DNA of 64,000 nucleotides from an uncultured Geobacter sp. (GTDB lineage Bacteria; Desulfobacterota; Desulfuromonadia; Geobacterales; Geobacteraceae), in assembly GCA_903915655.1 (NCBI GenBank), contig CAIWTU010000158.1:1-64000 (forward strand), read 5' to 3'. This document shows, one piece after another, positions 36,491 through 45,736 of the stretch. Made by a program: the position numbers and the translations under genes. The notes under the pieces were generated by a model. That model searched no databases, was not told the origin of the DNA, and saw only the letters and a program-made list of their open reading frames with translations. The number at the start of each line of letters is the position of its first letter. Positions within the stretch are counted from its first letter, which is position 1.

Positions 36491-37591
36491 CTAGCTGTTG
36501 CCAACTGCTGCGGCCAGCGCAGCCCGGACTATCCCTGCTGCGGCATTCTCGTATGAGTATTCGGCGCTAATCTCTCTCGCACGGTTACTGAACCTGGCAT
36601 ACAGATCGTCTCCCTCGAGAAGCAAAACCAATCGCTCCACCCACAGTTCTGCAATAGGTTCGCAGACGTAGCCGTTTTCTCCGTCACGCACCAATTCACC
36701 CGCCACCCCGGCATATGGAGTTGTCACGACCGGAAGACCTGCTGCGCAGGCCTCGTTCGCTACGACTCCCCAGGGATCGTCGTAAGTAGGGAACAGAAAA
36801 ACCCGGGCCGAAGCATAAAGTGAGGGGAGTTCTTGCTGGGATGCAAAGCCGTGGAAGTTATAATTCGATAGCCTGTATTTCTCGACGAGAGCCCGCATTT
36901 CACTCTCCATCGGCCCCTTCCCGACAAAGAGAATCGAGATATCCCTGCCAAGCCTGTTCTGAAGGGCAGCCGCAACCTCGACTGCAAAGAGAGGGTTTTT
37001 CCGCTCTACGAACCTCCCGCAAAAAATCAGATCAAAACGCTTCGCGGCGGTTACTGCCATAAAACGGCTATTGTCCGCACAAAGGTGGGATTGGAATAAA
37101 AGCCCGGCACTTAATCCGTATGACTCATAGAGTCTCTTTGTCTTCAGACTTGCACCAATGAAGACCGCTGAAAACCGGTAAACGAAACTTCTCACCCAGC
37201 GGTGGAGGAATGAAAATTTTGCCTCTGACACAACGGTCCCATCGCTGAAAGGAACGTGCTTTCGCCTGTTTACAAGAGTATAGCAAAATGCATACAGAGC
37301 CGTCGGATTAAAACTGGTCGTTATCACTACGTCCGGGTTTAATCTTTTAAGCTGGCCGAATATATCAGGATTATTGTGAATGACCTCTTCGGTACTGCCG
37401 GACTTTTTATAGAACCGTTCCTTCAGGAAGACAGCTTCAAACGCGATTGCATCGTAGTCCCAACTGCTCCAGGGGTATCTCTCGGCACAGAAGATGACAC
37501 TAAAATATATCTCTTTACTTTTCGCAATGAGATTAAATACAGGAACACGGTAAGGTGGAGGTACGTTTGTAACCAATACAACTTTAAGCAT
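36491..37591 (-). CDS. Glycosyltransferase family 4 (GT-B)
   Basis: 366 residues. VVLVTNVPPPYRVPVFNLIAK opens the N-terminal domain. The C-terminal domain shows LIFCGRFVERKNPLFAVEVAAAL, FVGKGPMESEMRAL, FHGFASQQELPSLYASARVFLFPTYDDPWGVVANEACAAGLPVVTTPYAGV, a textbook GT4 ending with E-x7-E like residues. It shares little with the neighbouring GT4 beyond fold, so it adds a different linkage. It lies 45 bases upstream of that gene. Confidence 0.9.
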   Translation of the reverse strand: MLKVVLVTNVPPPYRVPVFNLIAKSKEIYFSVIFCAERYPWSSWDYDAIAFEAVFLKERFYKKSGSTEEVIHNNPDIFGQLKRLNPDVVITTSFNPTALYAFCYTLVNRRKHVPFSDGTVVSEAKFSFLHRWVRSFVYRFSAVFIGASLKTKRLYESYGLSAGLLFQSHLCADNSRFMAVTAAKRFDLIFCGRFVERKNPLFAVEVAAALQNRLGRDISILFVGKGPMESEMRALVEKYRLSNYNFHGFASQQELPSLYASARVFLFPTYDDPWGVVANEACAAGLPVVTTPYAGVAGELVRDGENGYVCEPIAELWVERLVLLLEGDDLYARFSNRAREISAEYSYENAAAGIVRAALAAAVGNS

Positions 37592-37677
37592 ATTTTTCAG
37601 TTCCAGATTTCACCTTGTAATAATATCAAAGACCGGCGCCTGATTTCTTTTTATGCATTTTCTTAGAACATGGCTGC

Positions 37678-38880
37678 TCATGTCATATCAACCATCCACT
37701 TTCTGAAACTTCGATACTTCTCCAGCTGTATCGAAGCGATATGAGCCAGATGGTCAATCCGTGTGCCGATGGGGATATACTGGTAGGTATGGGAAGCCAT
37801 GCGGCTGTCCTTCACTTGATAGAGGATATCCTGCACCATATTCCCCCAACGGGTAATCGGCATCAGGTCTAGCGTAAGGCCGGCATGGGCGGACGGCAGC
37901 AGCATATTCGATCCATGCACCCCTATAACCTGTCGGCTTTCGGCATATATTTCGCACAATTTCTTCTCTGTATTCTCATCAAACCCGCGGACACGCTGGT
38001 CATCGATCCATGACGGAAATTTTGTCGTGGTTCCGAGTCCTGCCACAGTGTAGATGGCATGGGGAAATTTATGCCTCATGAGGGAGAACAATCTCCTTAC
38101 CCTCCGATTCTGCAGCACAAGAAAAGGTCGAGCTATCCCCAATTTTGAAACAATCTTAGGCAGATACCAGCCGTCAAGCCAGGGACGGTCCTCACGCCAG
38201 ACAAAGGTTATGCGGAAAACTCCTTTATCGAAGTTGTGTTTTTCTACACCGGTAAAACGCTCAATAGTAAAATCCTTCGGATGGGAATGGGCTCTGCCCA
38301 GGAAAATCGTTTCGAACCTCTCGCATTCCCTTGTGAGCAGTTGGTTAAATTGAAGGTAGTAATTTCTCGCCTTTGCGAGAGGGATCTTTGCCGTCCAGAT
38401 TTCCGCAACACCAGAAGGAACCATCCAACGCAAAAAAGGTGGAATGAGCAGCACCAGTCCTAACTCCTTATTGCCATTCAAATATGCTTCCGCGTTAAGG
38501 AGTTTCAGGAGAGAATGGCCATAAAGAAAATCGATACAATCGAGTATCAGGACCTCCTTGCAGTCCCTGAATTTTTCAACCTTAAGCGTCAACCCCGGAT
38601 AGTCCCTTGGATTCTGCAGGGATTCCAGGAAGGGCTTGCCGAACCAGCGTCTTGAATACGAATTATTAATGAGCAGTTCGCCCGTTGTCATATTCACCCT
38701 ACAGGGGTCCATTTCAGCGTGTCCCACCTGGAAATCGTCGACAATTTCCGAGCGGCAAGCCGGACAGATGGAAACGGCGCACACATGAATCCCCTGCCAT
38801 AGAACCCTTTCCGGAGAAAGAACTGTACTGCAGGAAAGGCAGTACATTTCATGGTCAATATTCGGCTTGATCTGGATCAA
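37678..38880 (-). CDS. Putative GT61-like glycosyltransferase with N-terminal zinc-binding Cys
   Basis: 400 residues. The first 45 hold two CxxC pairs (CLSC at 14-17, CPAC at 39-42), likely a zinc knuckle. The middle has no known motif; toward the end GVHGSNMLLPSAHAGLTLDLMP resembles the GxHGAxL..FxxPG block of the GT61/EOGT-type fold, preceded by FDENTEKKLCEIYAESRQVI. It is cytoplasmic, with no signal peptide. It overlaps the upstream methyltransferase by ATGA. It probably builds the repeat unit, but family assignment is by one motif only. Confidence 0.5.
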   Translation of the reverse strand: MIQIKPNIDHEMYCLSCSTVLSPERVLWQGIHVCAVSICPACRSEIVDDFQVGHAEMDPCRVNMTTGELLINNSYSRRWFGKPFLESLQNPRDYPGLTLKVEKFRDCKEVLILDCIDFLYGHSLLKLLNAEAYLNGNKELGLVLLIPPFLRWMVPSGVAEIWTAKIPLAKARNYYLQFNQLLTRECERFETIFLGRAHSHPKDFTIERFTGVEKHNFDKGVFRITFVWREDRPWLDGWYLPKIVSKLGIARPFLVLQNRRVRRLFSLMRHKFPHAIYTVAGLGTTTKFPSWIDDQRVRGFDENTEKKLCEIYAESRQVIGVHGSNMLLPSAHAGLTLDLMPITRWGNMVQDILYQVKDSRMASHTYQYIPIGTRIDHLAHIASIQLEKYRSFRKWMVDMT

Positions 38881-39905
38881 GATTGTGAATCCTCGGTAAT
38901 TGACTGATTTTTCCTACTACCTACTAAATAATAATTTTCGGACAAATGCTCGATGTCCCATTTTTGCCAGACTACATCTCTATTGACATTTTTCCAATTG
39001 TCGAAATATTCAATGTTATTAACTTCACCAAAGCTATTCTTATAGGCAAGAAGAAATGTATCGAAATTTGCGACAAGCGGTAAAACGGCATTTCTCAAGT
39101 ATACAGGAATTTCGCTGATTGACCATGTAGCAACAAACATGGAATTACTCGACTCGAAATATTCCTTAATACACACCCCTAATTCCTGAAGATCCGATAT
39201 GCATAATACTCCAGTCTTTGCCTCCCTAAACGTATCTAAAGAGTGAACCTGAATGCCAATCGATTTCAGATAATAGCTTTGCAGTGCATTAAAAGCCGGA
39301 AAATCAAAGATGATGTATTTTCCTGAAAATCCCAAATTGAAGAACAACCTACACATACTGCCATAGCCACCACCGAATTCGAGGACATATTTCATATCAT
39401 GAACCTCTGAACCGGTCTTTTCTTCAAATTGAGCAAGATGGTATGCATGATGGATCAAATTGCCGCTGCTTGATTTGTAGAAGAGGTAAGGAACCGGATT
39501 CCCGATGGATGATTCTTTGATTGCCGCGCGCCAACGCGTGTTCCAGTTCGGGCAACTCTTGAGATACTTAAGCTCTGTAAAGATAAAGCGCGCAAAAACA
39601 ATAAACATTGTTTCAGCTACGGGACTCCACCGCAAAAACTCTCTCGGTTCTTGGTTCAAAACGAGTTGGCGCAGACGATTTAAATAATTTATCCAGACTG
39701 CTTCTGATGGAAGTAAATCAGTTTTTGTTATTACCGGTAATTCAAAGAAAGACGCACGAAACTCAGAAAGTAAATCCTTTTCATGGTTTGTCAGGACTGG
39801 CAGCGGTTTATTATATGCGATGCATAATAATTTATTAAGCAAATGTTTAATAAAAGGGTTTAATTCTATCATCGCCGACAGCCTTCTGACAAATTTTATA
39901 AACAA
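38877..39905 (-). CDS. Putative sugar O-methyltransferase
   Basis: 342 residues. MKYVLEFGGGYGSMCRLFFNLGFSGKYIIFDFPAFNALQSYYLKSIG is a variant SAM-binding motif with GGGYG, found in the putative sugar O-methyltransferases of polysaccharide loci; MFVATWSISEIP follows as strand 4. The N-terminal 100 residues are helical. It probably methylates a sugar of the repeat unit or a terminal residue. The gene ends in an ATGA overlap with the GT61-like gene. Start at 39905 or 39872. Confidence 0.7.
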   Translation of the reverse strand: MFIKFVRRLSAMIELNPFIKHLLNKLLCIAYNKPLPVLTNHEKDLLSEFRASFFELPVITKTDLLPSEAVWINYLNRLRQLVLNQEPREFLRWSPVAETMFIVFARFIFTELKYLKSCPNWNTRWRAAIKESSIGNPVPYLFYKSSSGNLIHHAYHLAQFEEKTGSEVHDMKYVLEFGGGYGSMCRLFFNLGFSGKYIIFDFPAFNALQSYYLKSIGIQVHSLDTFREAKTGVLCISDLQELGVCIKEYFESSNSMFVATWSISEIPVYLRNAVLPLVANFDTFLLAYKNSFGEVNNIEYFDNWKNVNRDVVWQKWDIEHLSENYYLVGSRKNQSITEDSQS

Positions 39906-39987
39906 TAATTACATTATGAAATAGTTTGTTATTCAACATGTTTAACGTAAACCCTGACTGAAACAGATAATTGATACGACTAACGCT

Positions 39988-41355
39988 TCAAAATCTGAAT
40001 TTCCAGGGGGTGAGAATAGCCTTGATCATTATAAACAAGTTTTTTCTAACCTCCGAATAGAAGATATCCATAAAAAATACCATGACAAAAAACGAAATTA
40101 TCATAGCCCATATTGCACCTATCGATGCATATTTCGGTATCAGGATATAGTTTAGGACTATATTGATTATTGAACCTGTAATGGCAGTCACCAGTGAATA
40201 TCGGAAAAGGTTTTCATTTGCAATGAAGAGGTTCTTTGCAACACCGAAGTTCGCAAAAAACAGCCTCACCGCAAACAGTGAAAGAAGAACACCGGCTGAC
40301 CGATACTCGTCACCGTAGAAAAGGATAACGATCTGATCTGCGAAGAGGTAAATCGGCAGAGCTGTGATCAGAAACAGGATGAACATCAGCCGATAGACCT
40401 TTAGAAGCCGATCATAGTAAAGCTTTTCGCTGCTCGCCTTTGCGCTTGTTATGGCAGGAGCAACCGAATTCATCACCACCATCGGAATAAATCCAAAAGC
40501 TTCTATAAGCCTCATTGCCGCGGAATATTGTCCAACCTCTTGGTCTCCGATCATATCACCAAGCATTACCTGGTCAATTCTTGCCTGGATATATATGGCG
40601 ACACCGGTAAAAATGAGCGGCCAGCTATTTTTGATCAGCTCCTTGGCCCGTTCCGGATTAACATGCCACTGCATGAGAAAGTGACCCTGCCGGTTGTAAA
40701 CAACGACGAGACAGGCCGCACCGATGATAATTTCCGCCAATCCGGCCCACGCGAAAGCTATTAGCGGAGCTTTGAGAAAAATGAGCAGAATCTTTCCCCC
40801 TGAGCCGAGAAGGAAGGCGGTATTTTTCGCGAAGACAATAAACTTCGACTGATACTGGGACCGGAACCAGAAGCTTATTGTGTCGAAGGCTTGAAAAAAG
40901 ATGCCAGCGGAGGTGAGTCCAACGAGCCAGATTGCCAGAGTGTCGGACGGACGCAACAGCCAGATAGCTGTCATTGTCATGACGAATGCAGCCGCCCCTC
41001 CAAGCATCTTCATTACAAAGGCAGAACCGAGAGTTACCGCAGTGCACGCGGGGTCGAGGACGATATCCCGCACGACAATGCTTTCCAGCCCCAGCGTGGC
41101 AATAGAAGAGAATATAGCGACAAACGCCACGGCATAATTGAAGATTCCGAACTGCTCAGGTCCCAGGTAGCGGGCCGTCAGGGCAGCGACAATAAGCCCG
41201 AGTCCCATGCGCAGGATGTTGTCCGCAACAAGCCAGCCCGAGTTGGCAACAATTTTTTGTAGAGTTTCACGCCCGGCCAACCTGCTTCTAATATGGGAAA
41301 TAAGCATCAGCAATTGTCTTAGCCCAGCCTTTATTTTGACGTTTGCACCTGGCAA
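39988..41355 (-). CDS. wzx: Wzx-type flippase
   Basis: 455 residues with about 12-14 hydrophobic helices. The N-terminal NSGWLVADNILRMGLGLIVAALTARYLGPEQFGIFNYAVAFVAIFSSIATLGLE is the MATE/Wzx signature of polysaccharide flippases. It flips the undecaprenyl-linked repeat unit to the periplasmic face. It overlaps the Wzy-like gene by about 25 bases. The pair with Wzy and Wzz marks a Wzx/Wzy-dependent pathway. Confidence 0.9.
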   Translation of the reverse strand: MPGANVKIKAGLRQLLMLISHIRSRLAGRETLQKIVANSGWLVADNILRMGLGLIVAALTARYLGPEQFGIFNYAVAFVAIFSSIATLGLESIVVRDIVLDPACTAVTLGSAFVMKMLGGAAAFVMTMTAIWLLRPSDTLAIWLVGLTSAGIFFQAFDTISFWFRSQYQSKFIVFAKNTAFLLGSGGKILLIFLKAPLIAFAWAGLAEIIIGAACLVVVYNRQGHFLMQWHVNPERAKELIKNSWPLIFTGVAIYIQARIDQVMLGDMIGDQEVGQYSAAMRLIEAFGFIPMVVMNSVAPAITSAKASSEKLYYDRLLKVYRLMFILFLITALPIYLFADQIVILFYGDEYRSAGVLLSLFAVRLFFANFGVAKNLFIANENLFRYSLVTAITGSIINIVLNYILIPKYASIGAIWAMIISFFVMVFFMDIFYSEVRKNLFIMIKAILTPWKFRF

Positions 41356-42527
41356 ACTGTCATGTCGCCGACATTCGAGGGATGTCTGTCCAATTCGGAG
41401 TTAATGTAAGTAATTCCGGCAAATATGTAAAACAGAAACATGAAGTCAAAATATATCGATACATTATCCGACAATAAAATTATGTTTACATATAACAGCA
41501 GAACAAACATCCCTGCACTCTTAGTGCACATTCTGTACAGGAAGTATATCCAAACAGTAAACATTATGACGCCGTACTCTATGTAATATTTAAGAACATC
41601 AGAATGCATATTGTCTATAACAGAATGCTGAGATCGCAAGAAACGTGTCACGGCGCCAAGACCTGAGCCAAAAAATTGCTTTTGTTTGAAAACATCGAGT
41701 ATGTTCGGAAACAATTCCTGTCGTCCCATGCTGAGAACATTCGAAGAGATGCCGGAGAGGGCTTCGATCATTTCATCGAAATCGCCAAAGGCGAATTTCA
41801 TAAGTAAAAAGACAAACAGGCAGTTGAGAGCAACCATGACAGCGGGCACAACTTTGCTATTCCTCAAATCAACTTTTTTAACCGCACAAAGGAGCAGGTA
41901 AAACGGTACATTGACGAGTATTGCAAAAAGAACTATCCTTTTAAACCCTAGGATAGCAAGCAACAGCGCAAAGAAGAAATATCTGTATTCCCTTGTTGTT
42001 AAATAATAAAGGGCAAATAATCCAAAATAGAAGGAAAAGGTACTTTCGGTCACCATTCTTGAAGTTCGAAGAGATTCCAGGAAGTTTATGTTTATCTTGG
42101 GCAGCACCGGGATTATTTCCATGAAATAGGCAAAGGCCATCCCCCAGAAAAGAATCTTTACATAGTATTGCAGATATTCTTGTCGATAGTATTTTGCGAA
42201 GATCATGAGGGATATGATCGGTGAAAGAATGAAATATGCTTCTTCGAAGTAACGTTGGTTCAAATCCTTCCTCATCAGCAAGACAATGCCGGTCAGGATA
42301 ACAAGTCCTATATATAACTTCAGAAAATACTTTACAGGTTTAGAAAACTCCTCAACTTCTTGCCGAACTGATGAAACGCTGATTGATACAATGATAAATG
42401 CAACAAATGGAAGGGCGTATTTCACGTAATGAAGAGAGGGAATGACGGTTGCGATGGAAAGGAATCCCAGGTATACAACCAGGATAAAGGTGAAGACTGA
42501 ACTGTTTTTTATTGCCAGTTCATACAT
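41331..42527 (-). CDS. wzy: Wzy-like polysaccharide polymerase
   Basis: 398 residues, roughly 10-11 membrane helices and a large periplasmic loop. The loop ends with FFGSGLGAVTRFLRSQHSVIDNMHSDVLKYYIEYGVIMF, the Wzy/WaaL-type motif containing a conserved His. Little else is conserved, as usual for polymerases. It would polymerise the repeat units outside the membrane. Position next to Wzx supports the call. Confidence 0.75.
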   Translation of the reverse strand: MYELAIKNSSVFTFILVVYLGFLSIATVIPSLHYVKYALPFVAFIIVSISVSSVRQEVEEFSKPVKYFLKLYIGLVILTGIVLLMRKDLNQRYFEEAYFILSPIISLMIFAKYYRQEYLQYYVKILFWGMAFAYFMEIIPVLPKININFLESLRTSRMVTESTFSFYFGLFALYYLTTREYRYFFFALLLAILGFKRIVLFAILVNVPFYLLLCAVKKVDLRNSKVVPAVMVALNCLFVFLLMKFAFGDFDEMIEALSGISSNVLSMGRQELFPNILDVFKQKQFFGSGLGAVTRFLRSQHSVIDNMHSDVLKYYIEYGVIMFTVWIYFLYRMCTKSAGMFVLLLYVNIILLSDNVSIYFDFMFLFYIFAGITYINSELDRHPSNVGDMTVCQVQTSK

Positions 42528-42611
42528 TGCGGGCTCGAAAAGTCGGGAATATTATAGATCTGCCGAAAAGGTCTGACTCTCTGCTTGTCATATGATTAGA
42601 GGCATGCATCA

Positions 42612-43787
42612 TTATCTGGCTGACTTGAAGTGCCTCGAAAGTTTTTTCCAGCCATCTTTCTCTATGTCAGGCATTTTCTCAAGATACTCAAAGACGAAAG
42701 CTGCAAAAACCGAGAGCAGAAATGCGGCAACGGTTGAAATAAGAACGATAAACGTCCGTTCTGGTTTGCTCTTCTTATCAGGTGTTCGAGCTTTTTGGAT
42801 TATCTGGATCGCTGAGAAATTCTTGGCCTCATTCATTTTTGCCATTTCGTAATTCTTCATAAGTAAATCAAAAAGGTTTTCCTGGATTTTGTATTCCCGC
42901 ATGAGCCTGGCATACTCCTCACCCAGCACGGGAACTTTGCCTGCCCCAAGTATTGAACTGCCCCCATCGTTTCCCTCCATACGGCTCACCTGCGATTTGA
43001 TGCCGGCTATGGAGCTTTTGACGCTTATAACTTCCTGGTTGGAATCCGTCTGGTAACTCCGCAGTGTAGCCAGTTGGACCTCCTGGGCAGCCAATTGAGC
43101 TTGCAGCCTGGCAATCCCTTCAATGGTAGCCTTTGTCTGTGCCGGCATATCTATGGTTTTGTTTTTCATTGAAAAATTTTTCAGCGCTTCCGCTGCTTTC
43201 AGCATGTCCGATTTTACCCTGACAAGCCTTTCCTCGAGGAATTTCCTGCCTAGCCCAGCACCGGAAGTATTCAAACTGATGAGAAGGTTCATAAGCTCTT
43301 CAGTAAAAGCGTTTGCAATGTCGGCAGCCCTTTTCGGGTCTTCATCCTCCACAGACAACGTGATAATACCGGACTTTTTAGACGCTTCAACGGTAAGGGT
43401 TTTGTTAAGTTTTTTATAGGCATCCACCCTGTATTTCGTTCCATAAAGTTCCATAAGCTTGAAACGATCAATAACCGGATCCTTGACGCTCTTACTTTCG
43501 AGCATTCCTGCATAAAGATCCGAGGGGGTTGGCTTGCCCAGAACGCTCCCTGCCAGGTTCGACAACCCTGAAGGAGGGGTAATCGTCAGGGTCTGATCCA
43601 GCTGTGAGGGTACAAGGAGGGTATCTGCTGTATACCTTACAGGCAGAAGTAAGCTTACTAGAATAGATGCGGCAAACGCGCCCGTTGTCAAAAAGAGAAT
43701 CATCCGCTTGTGCTTGAGGACCACCTCAAGATAGTCGGTAAGACGGCAGATCTCCATATTGTTTTCATCTATTGATTGCAATGTCAT
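42612..43787 (-). CDS. Wzz/GumC-type chain-length determinant
   Basis: 391 residues from ATG 43787 (GGAAG upstream). Two membrane helices (about 29-49 and 355-375) flank a long periplasmic coiled-coil domain (about 165-290). The Wzz start is ICRLTDYLEVVLKHKRMILFLTTGAF..PVRYTADTLLVPSQL and it ends DKKSKPERTFIVLISTVAAFLLSVFAAFVFEYLE. There is no C-terminal tyrosine-kinase domain and no kinase gene nearby. It sets polymer length in partnership with Wzy and the SLBB export channel. Confidence 0.88.
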   Translation of the reverse strand: MTLQSIDENNMEICRLTDYLEVVLKHKRMILFLTTGAFAASILVSLLLPVRYTADTLLVPSQLDQTLTITPPSGLSNLAGSVLGKPTPSDLYAGMLESKSVKDPVIDRFKLMELYGTKYRVDAYKKLNKTLTVEASKKSGIITLSVEDEDPKRAADIANAFTEELMNLLISLNTSGAGLGRKFLEERLVRVKSDMLKAAEALKNFSMKNKTIDMPAQTKATIEGIARLQAQLAAQEVQLATLRSYQTDSNQEVISVKSSIAGIKSQVSRMEGNDGGSSILGAGKVPVLGEEYARLMREYKIQENLFDLLMKNYEMAKMNEAKNFSAIQIIQKARTPDKKSKPERTFIVLISTVAAFLLSVFAAFVFEYLEKMPDIEKDGWKKLSRHFKSAR

Positions 43788-43804
43788 GTCTCTACTTCCA
43801 AATA

Positions 43805-44557
43805 TCAATACGCCACAATGGCAATTTCAGAAAACATTTCAGGCCACACTCTACCCATCATGAATTCGACACTCTTTATCTTCAAGTGCTCACAACCATA
43901 ACCACATTTCAATATTTGAGTAAAACCGCAATATTCTGTGAGCATTCTGTCAAGCGATCTGTAAGTGAAATAATGAAGATGACCATCATCATACATATCG
44001 ACCTGATTTTTTTCATAAGTTGTCAAACCTTCATTGGCAGATGCAGTGGAAGGGAATTGTCCCAAAAACAACTTAATTCTTCGTGTATATTTTGCAATAT
44101 TAGGAGTATCGATATATATGAATCCACCGGGCTTTAACAGCTTTCTGATTTTTTGCATTGCCCGCAAAGGATCAATGAGATGTTCGATAAGTGCAACCAT
44201 GACAATGGCATCAAATTGCTTTTCCCAGGATTCTGGTACTAGCTCGGCATTTATCTGATAGATTTCAAACCGACTATCAGTTAAGTTTTGCCGCAAGAAT
44301 GATGCGCCTTGCTCAGTAAACTCGCTTATATAATATGATTCTATATTATCATTATATTTCATCAGGCTGCGGGCTATACGACCGTCGCCCCCGCTTAACT
44401 CAAGAACTTTTCCCCCCTTGAATAATTTACTAAAATAATGGACGCAGCCTTCAAAACGCCCACAGGGGTATTGCCTCATGGGGATATATTCATTTGCATA
44501 TTTTGGATAGGCAGAAAGATATTTTTTATTGTAATGTCTTTCCAAATTGTCATGCAT
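43805..44557 (-). CDS. Class I SAM methyltransferase, polysaccharide-linked
   Basis: 250 residues. VLELSGGDGRIARSL is the SAM glycine motif, IVMVALIEHLIDPLRAMQKIRKLLKPGGFIYIDTPN is the Methyltransf_11/12 core. Its middle and C-terminal blocks (HLHYFTYRSLDRML) resemble methyltransferases of sugar-modifying type. It is the second gene of the exopolysaccharide cluster on the minus strand, and likely methylates a repeat-unit sugar or nucleotide sugar. Overlap to the chain-length gene is minimal. Confidence 0.75.
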   Translation of the reverse strand: MHDNLERHYNKKYLSAYPKYANEYIPMRQYPCGRFEGCVHYFSKLFKGGKVLELSGGDGRIARSLMKYNDNIESYYISEFTEQGASFLRQNLTDSRFEIYQINAELVPESWEKQFDAIVMVALIEHLIDPLRAMQKIRKLLKPGGFIYIDTPNIAKYTRRIKLFLGQFPSTASANEGLTTYEKNQVDMYDDGHLHYFTYRSLDRMLTEYCGFTQILKCGYGCEHLKIKSVEFMMGRVWPEMFSEIAIVAY

Positions 44558-44650
44558 TACATTACCCTTGTATCAAATAACGTCCAAGTTCTGCAACATT
44601 TCTTACTCATTGGGGTCGGACCAAGCTATTGTCAGATATAGCTGATACTG

Positions 44651-45631
44651 TCAAAAATACCGTATGATTTTTCTTGCCACTGCTTTTATTCTGGAATGAA
44701 CCGGGTCCGGAAGCAACCTGTGCAGTACGGACGATAATTTATTCGCCCATGACGGCGTGTAAATGAATTCTCTGAACTGCTTCTTGTCCGCTATTTTGTT
44801 CCTGCAGACGTAAGCGGGGTGGCGTAAAGGAAACTCCATGGCAAAGGTTTTCATGTTTGCAGCTGGTAAGGAGGCGCTGGTGAGATGGGTTCCGTCAGAT
44901 CCAAATCCGATGTTGGAAATGAGATTGACATTAGGCATTATATTCAGTCCTGAATTCAGCATCTTGGAAAAACCCCATTGGTAGTCCCACGTATCCATAT
45001 CGCCGGAATAAACTTTATCGTATACAGATAGCCTGAAACTGCCTTCCCGCTTGCTATCGCAAAAATCCGGATAAACATTATTTCTTCTGATCTCCGGCCA
45101 CAGCGTCATATCGACATCGTTATGCTGCCATGCCCTCCGCCAGGAAGCCCATCCCCAAATGGAGCCGAATTTTGAAAAGTAATAGCTGTGAACGCACTTT
45201 TGTTGGCGACTGAAAAAATTCGTTCCCGATATCTGCATTACCCTGGCATCATCCCTGTATCTACTGAGAAGCTCTTGGCAATATCGGAAAAAAGTCGGGT
45301 GGGGAAGGCAGTCGTCCTCAAGAATTATCCCTTCTTCTTCGTTCTCGAAGAACCAGTTCAAAGCAGAACTGACCGCTCTTTTACATCCGAGATTTCCTTC
45401 ATGGTACAGGGTTTTGACTTTGCACTCCCAGTCGATCCCCTCTATTATCTGTCGCACTGCCTGACACTTTTCTCTTTCACCCGCTTTATCCTCAGAAGGC
45501 CCATCTGCTGCGACATATAATCTGGCAGGCTTAGCATCACGCAAGGCATTAAAAACCTGCCTTGTCGCATCCGGTCGTTTATATACGATTAAGAGTACTG
45601 AAATGTCAAGAGGTTTACAGGTCATAGCCAT
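44651..45631 (-). CDS. Glycosyltransferase, GT-A fold (GNT-I/GT2 like)
   Basis: 326 residues. ISVLLIVYKRPDATRQVFNAL opens a GT-A fold. GNLGCKRAVSSALNWFFENEEEGIILEDDCLPHPTFFRYCQELL contains the EDD metal and donor motif of the sugar-transferase group related to N-acetylglucosaminyltransferase I. GSIWGWASWRRAW is the common acceptor segment of this group. It is the first gene in the cluster by transcription order and the most distal from the export genes. Donor sugar unknown. Confidence 0.82.
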   Translation of the reverse strand: MAMTCKPLDISVLLIVYKRPDATRQVFNALRDAKPARLYVAADGPSEDKAGEREKCQAVRQIIEGIDWECKVKTLYHEGNLGCKRAVSSALNWFFENEEEGIILEDDCLPHPTFFRYCQELLSRYRDDARVMQISGTNFFSRQQKCVHSYYFSKFGSIWGWASWRRAWQHNDVDMTLWPEIRRNNVYPDFCDSKREGSFRLSVYDKVYSGDMDTWDYQWGFSKMLNSGLNIMPNVNLISNIGFGSDGTHLTSASLPAANMKTFAMEFPLRHPAYVCRNKIADKKQFREFIYTPSWANKLSSVLHRLLPDPVHSRIKAVARKIIRYF

Positions 45632-45673
45632 CTGTCATAAGGGTAGTTAGTCAATCGGTATTTTCCCGGAAAC

Positions 45674-45708
45674 AAATAAAAAGGTGACTGAAATAACTTC
45701 AGCCACCT
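45674..45708 (-). terminator. Terminator between surface-protein gene and EPS cluster
   Basis: On the minus strand GGTGGCTGAA pairs with TTCAGTCACC and is followed by a T run (plus-strand A run at 45674-45681). It sits just after the stop at 45737 and before the first exopolysaccharide gene, so that gene must have its own promoter downstream. Confidence 0.7.
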
Positions 45709-45736
45709 CCTGATCTGCGTGAGTGTTCAGAGTTGG

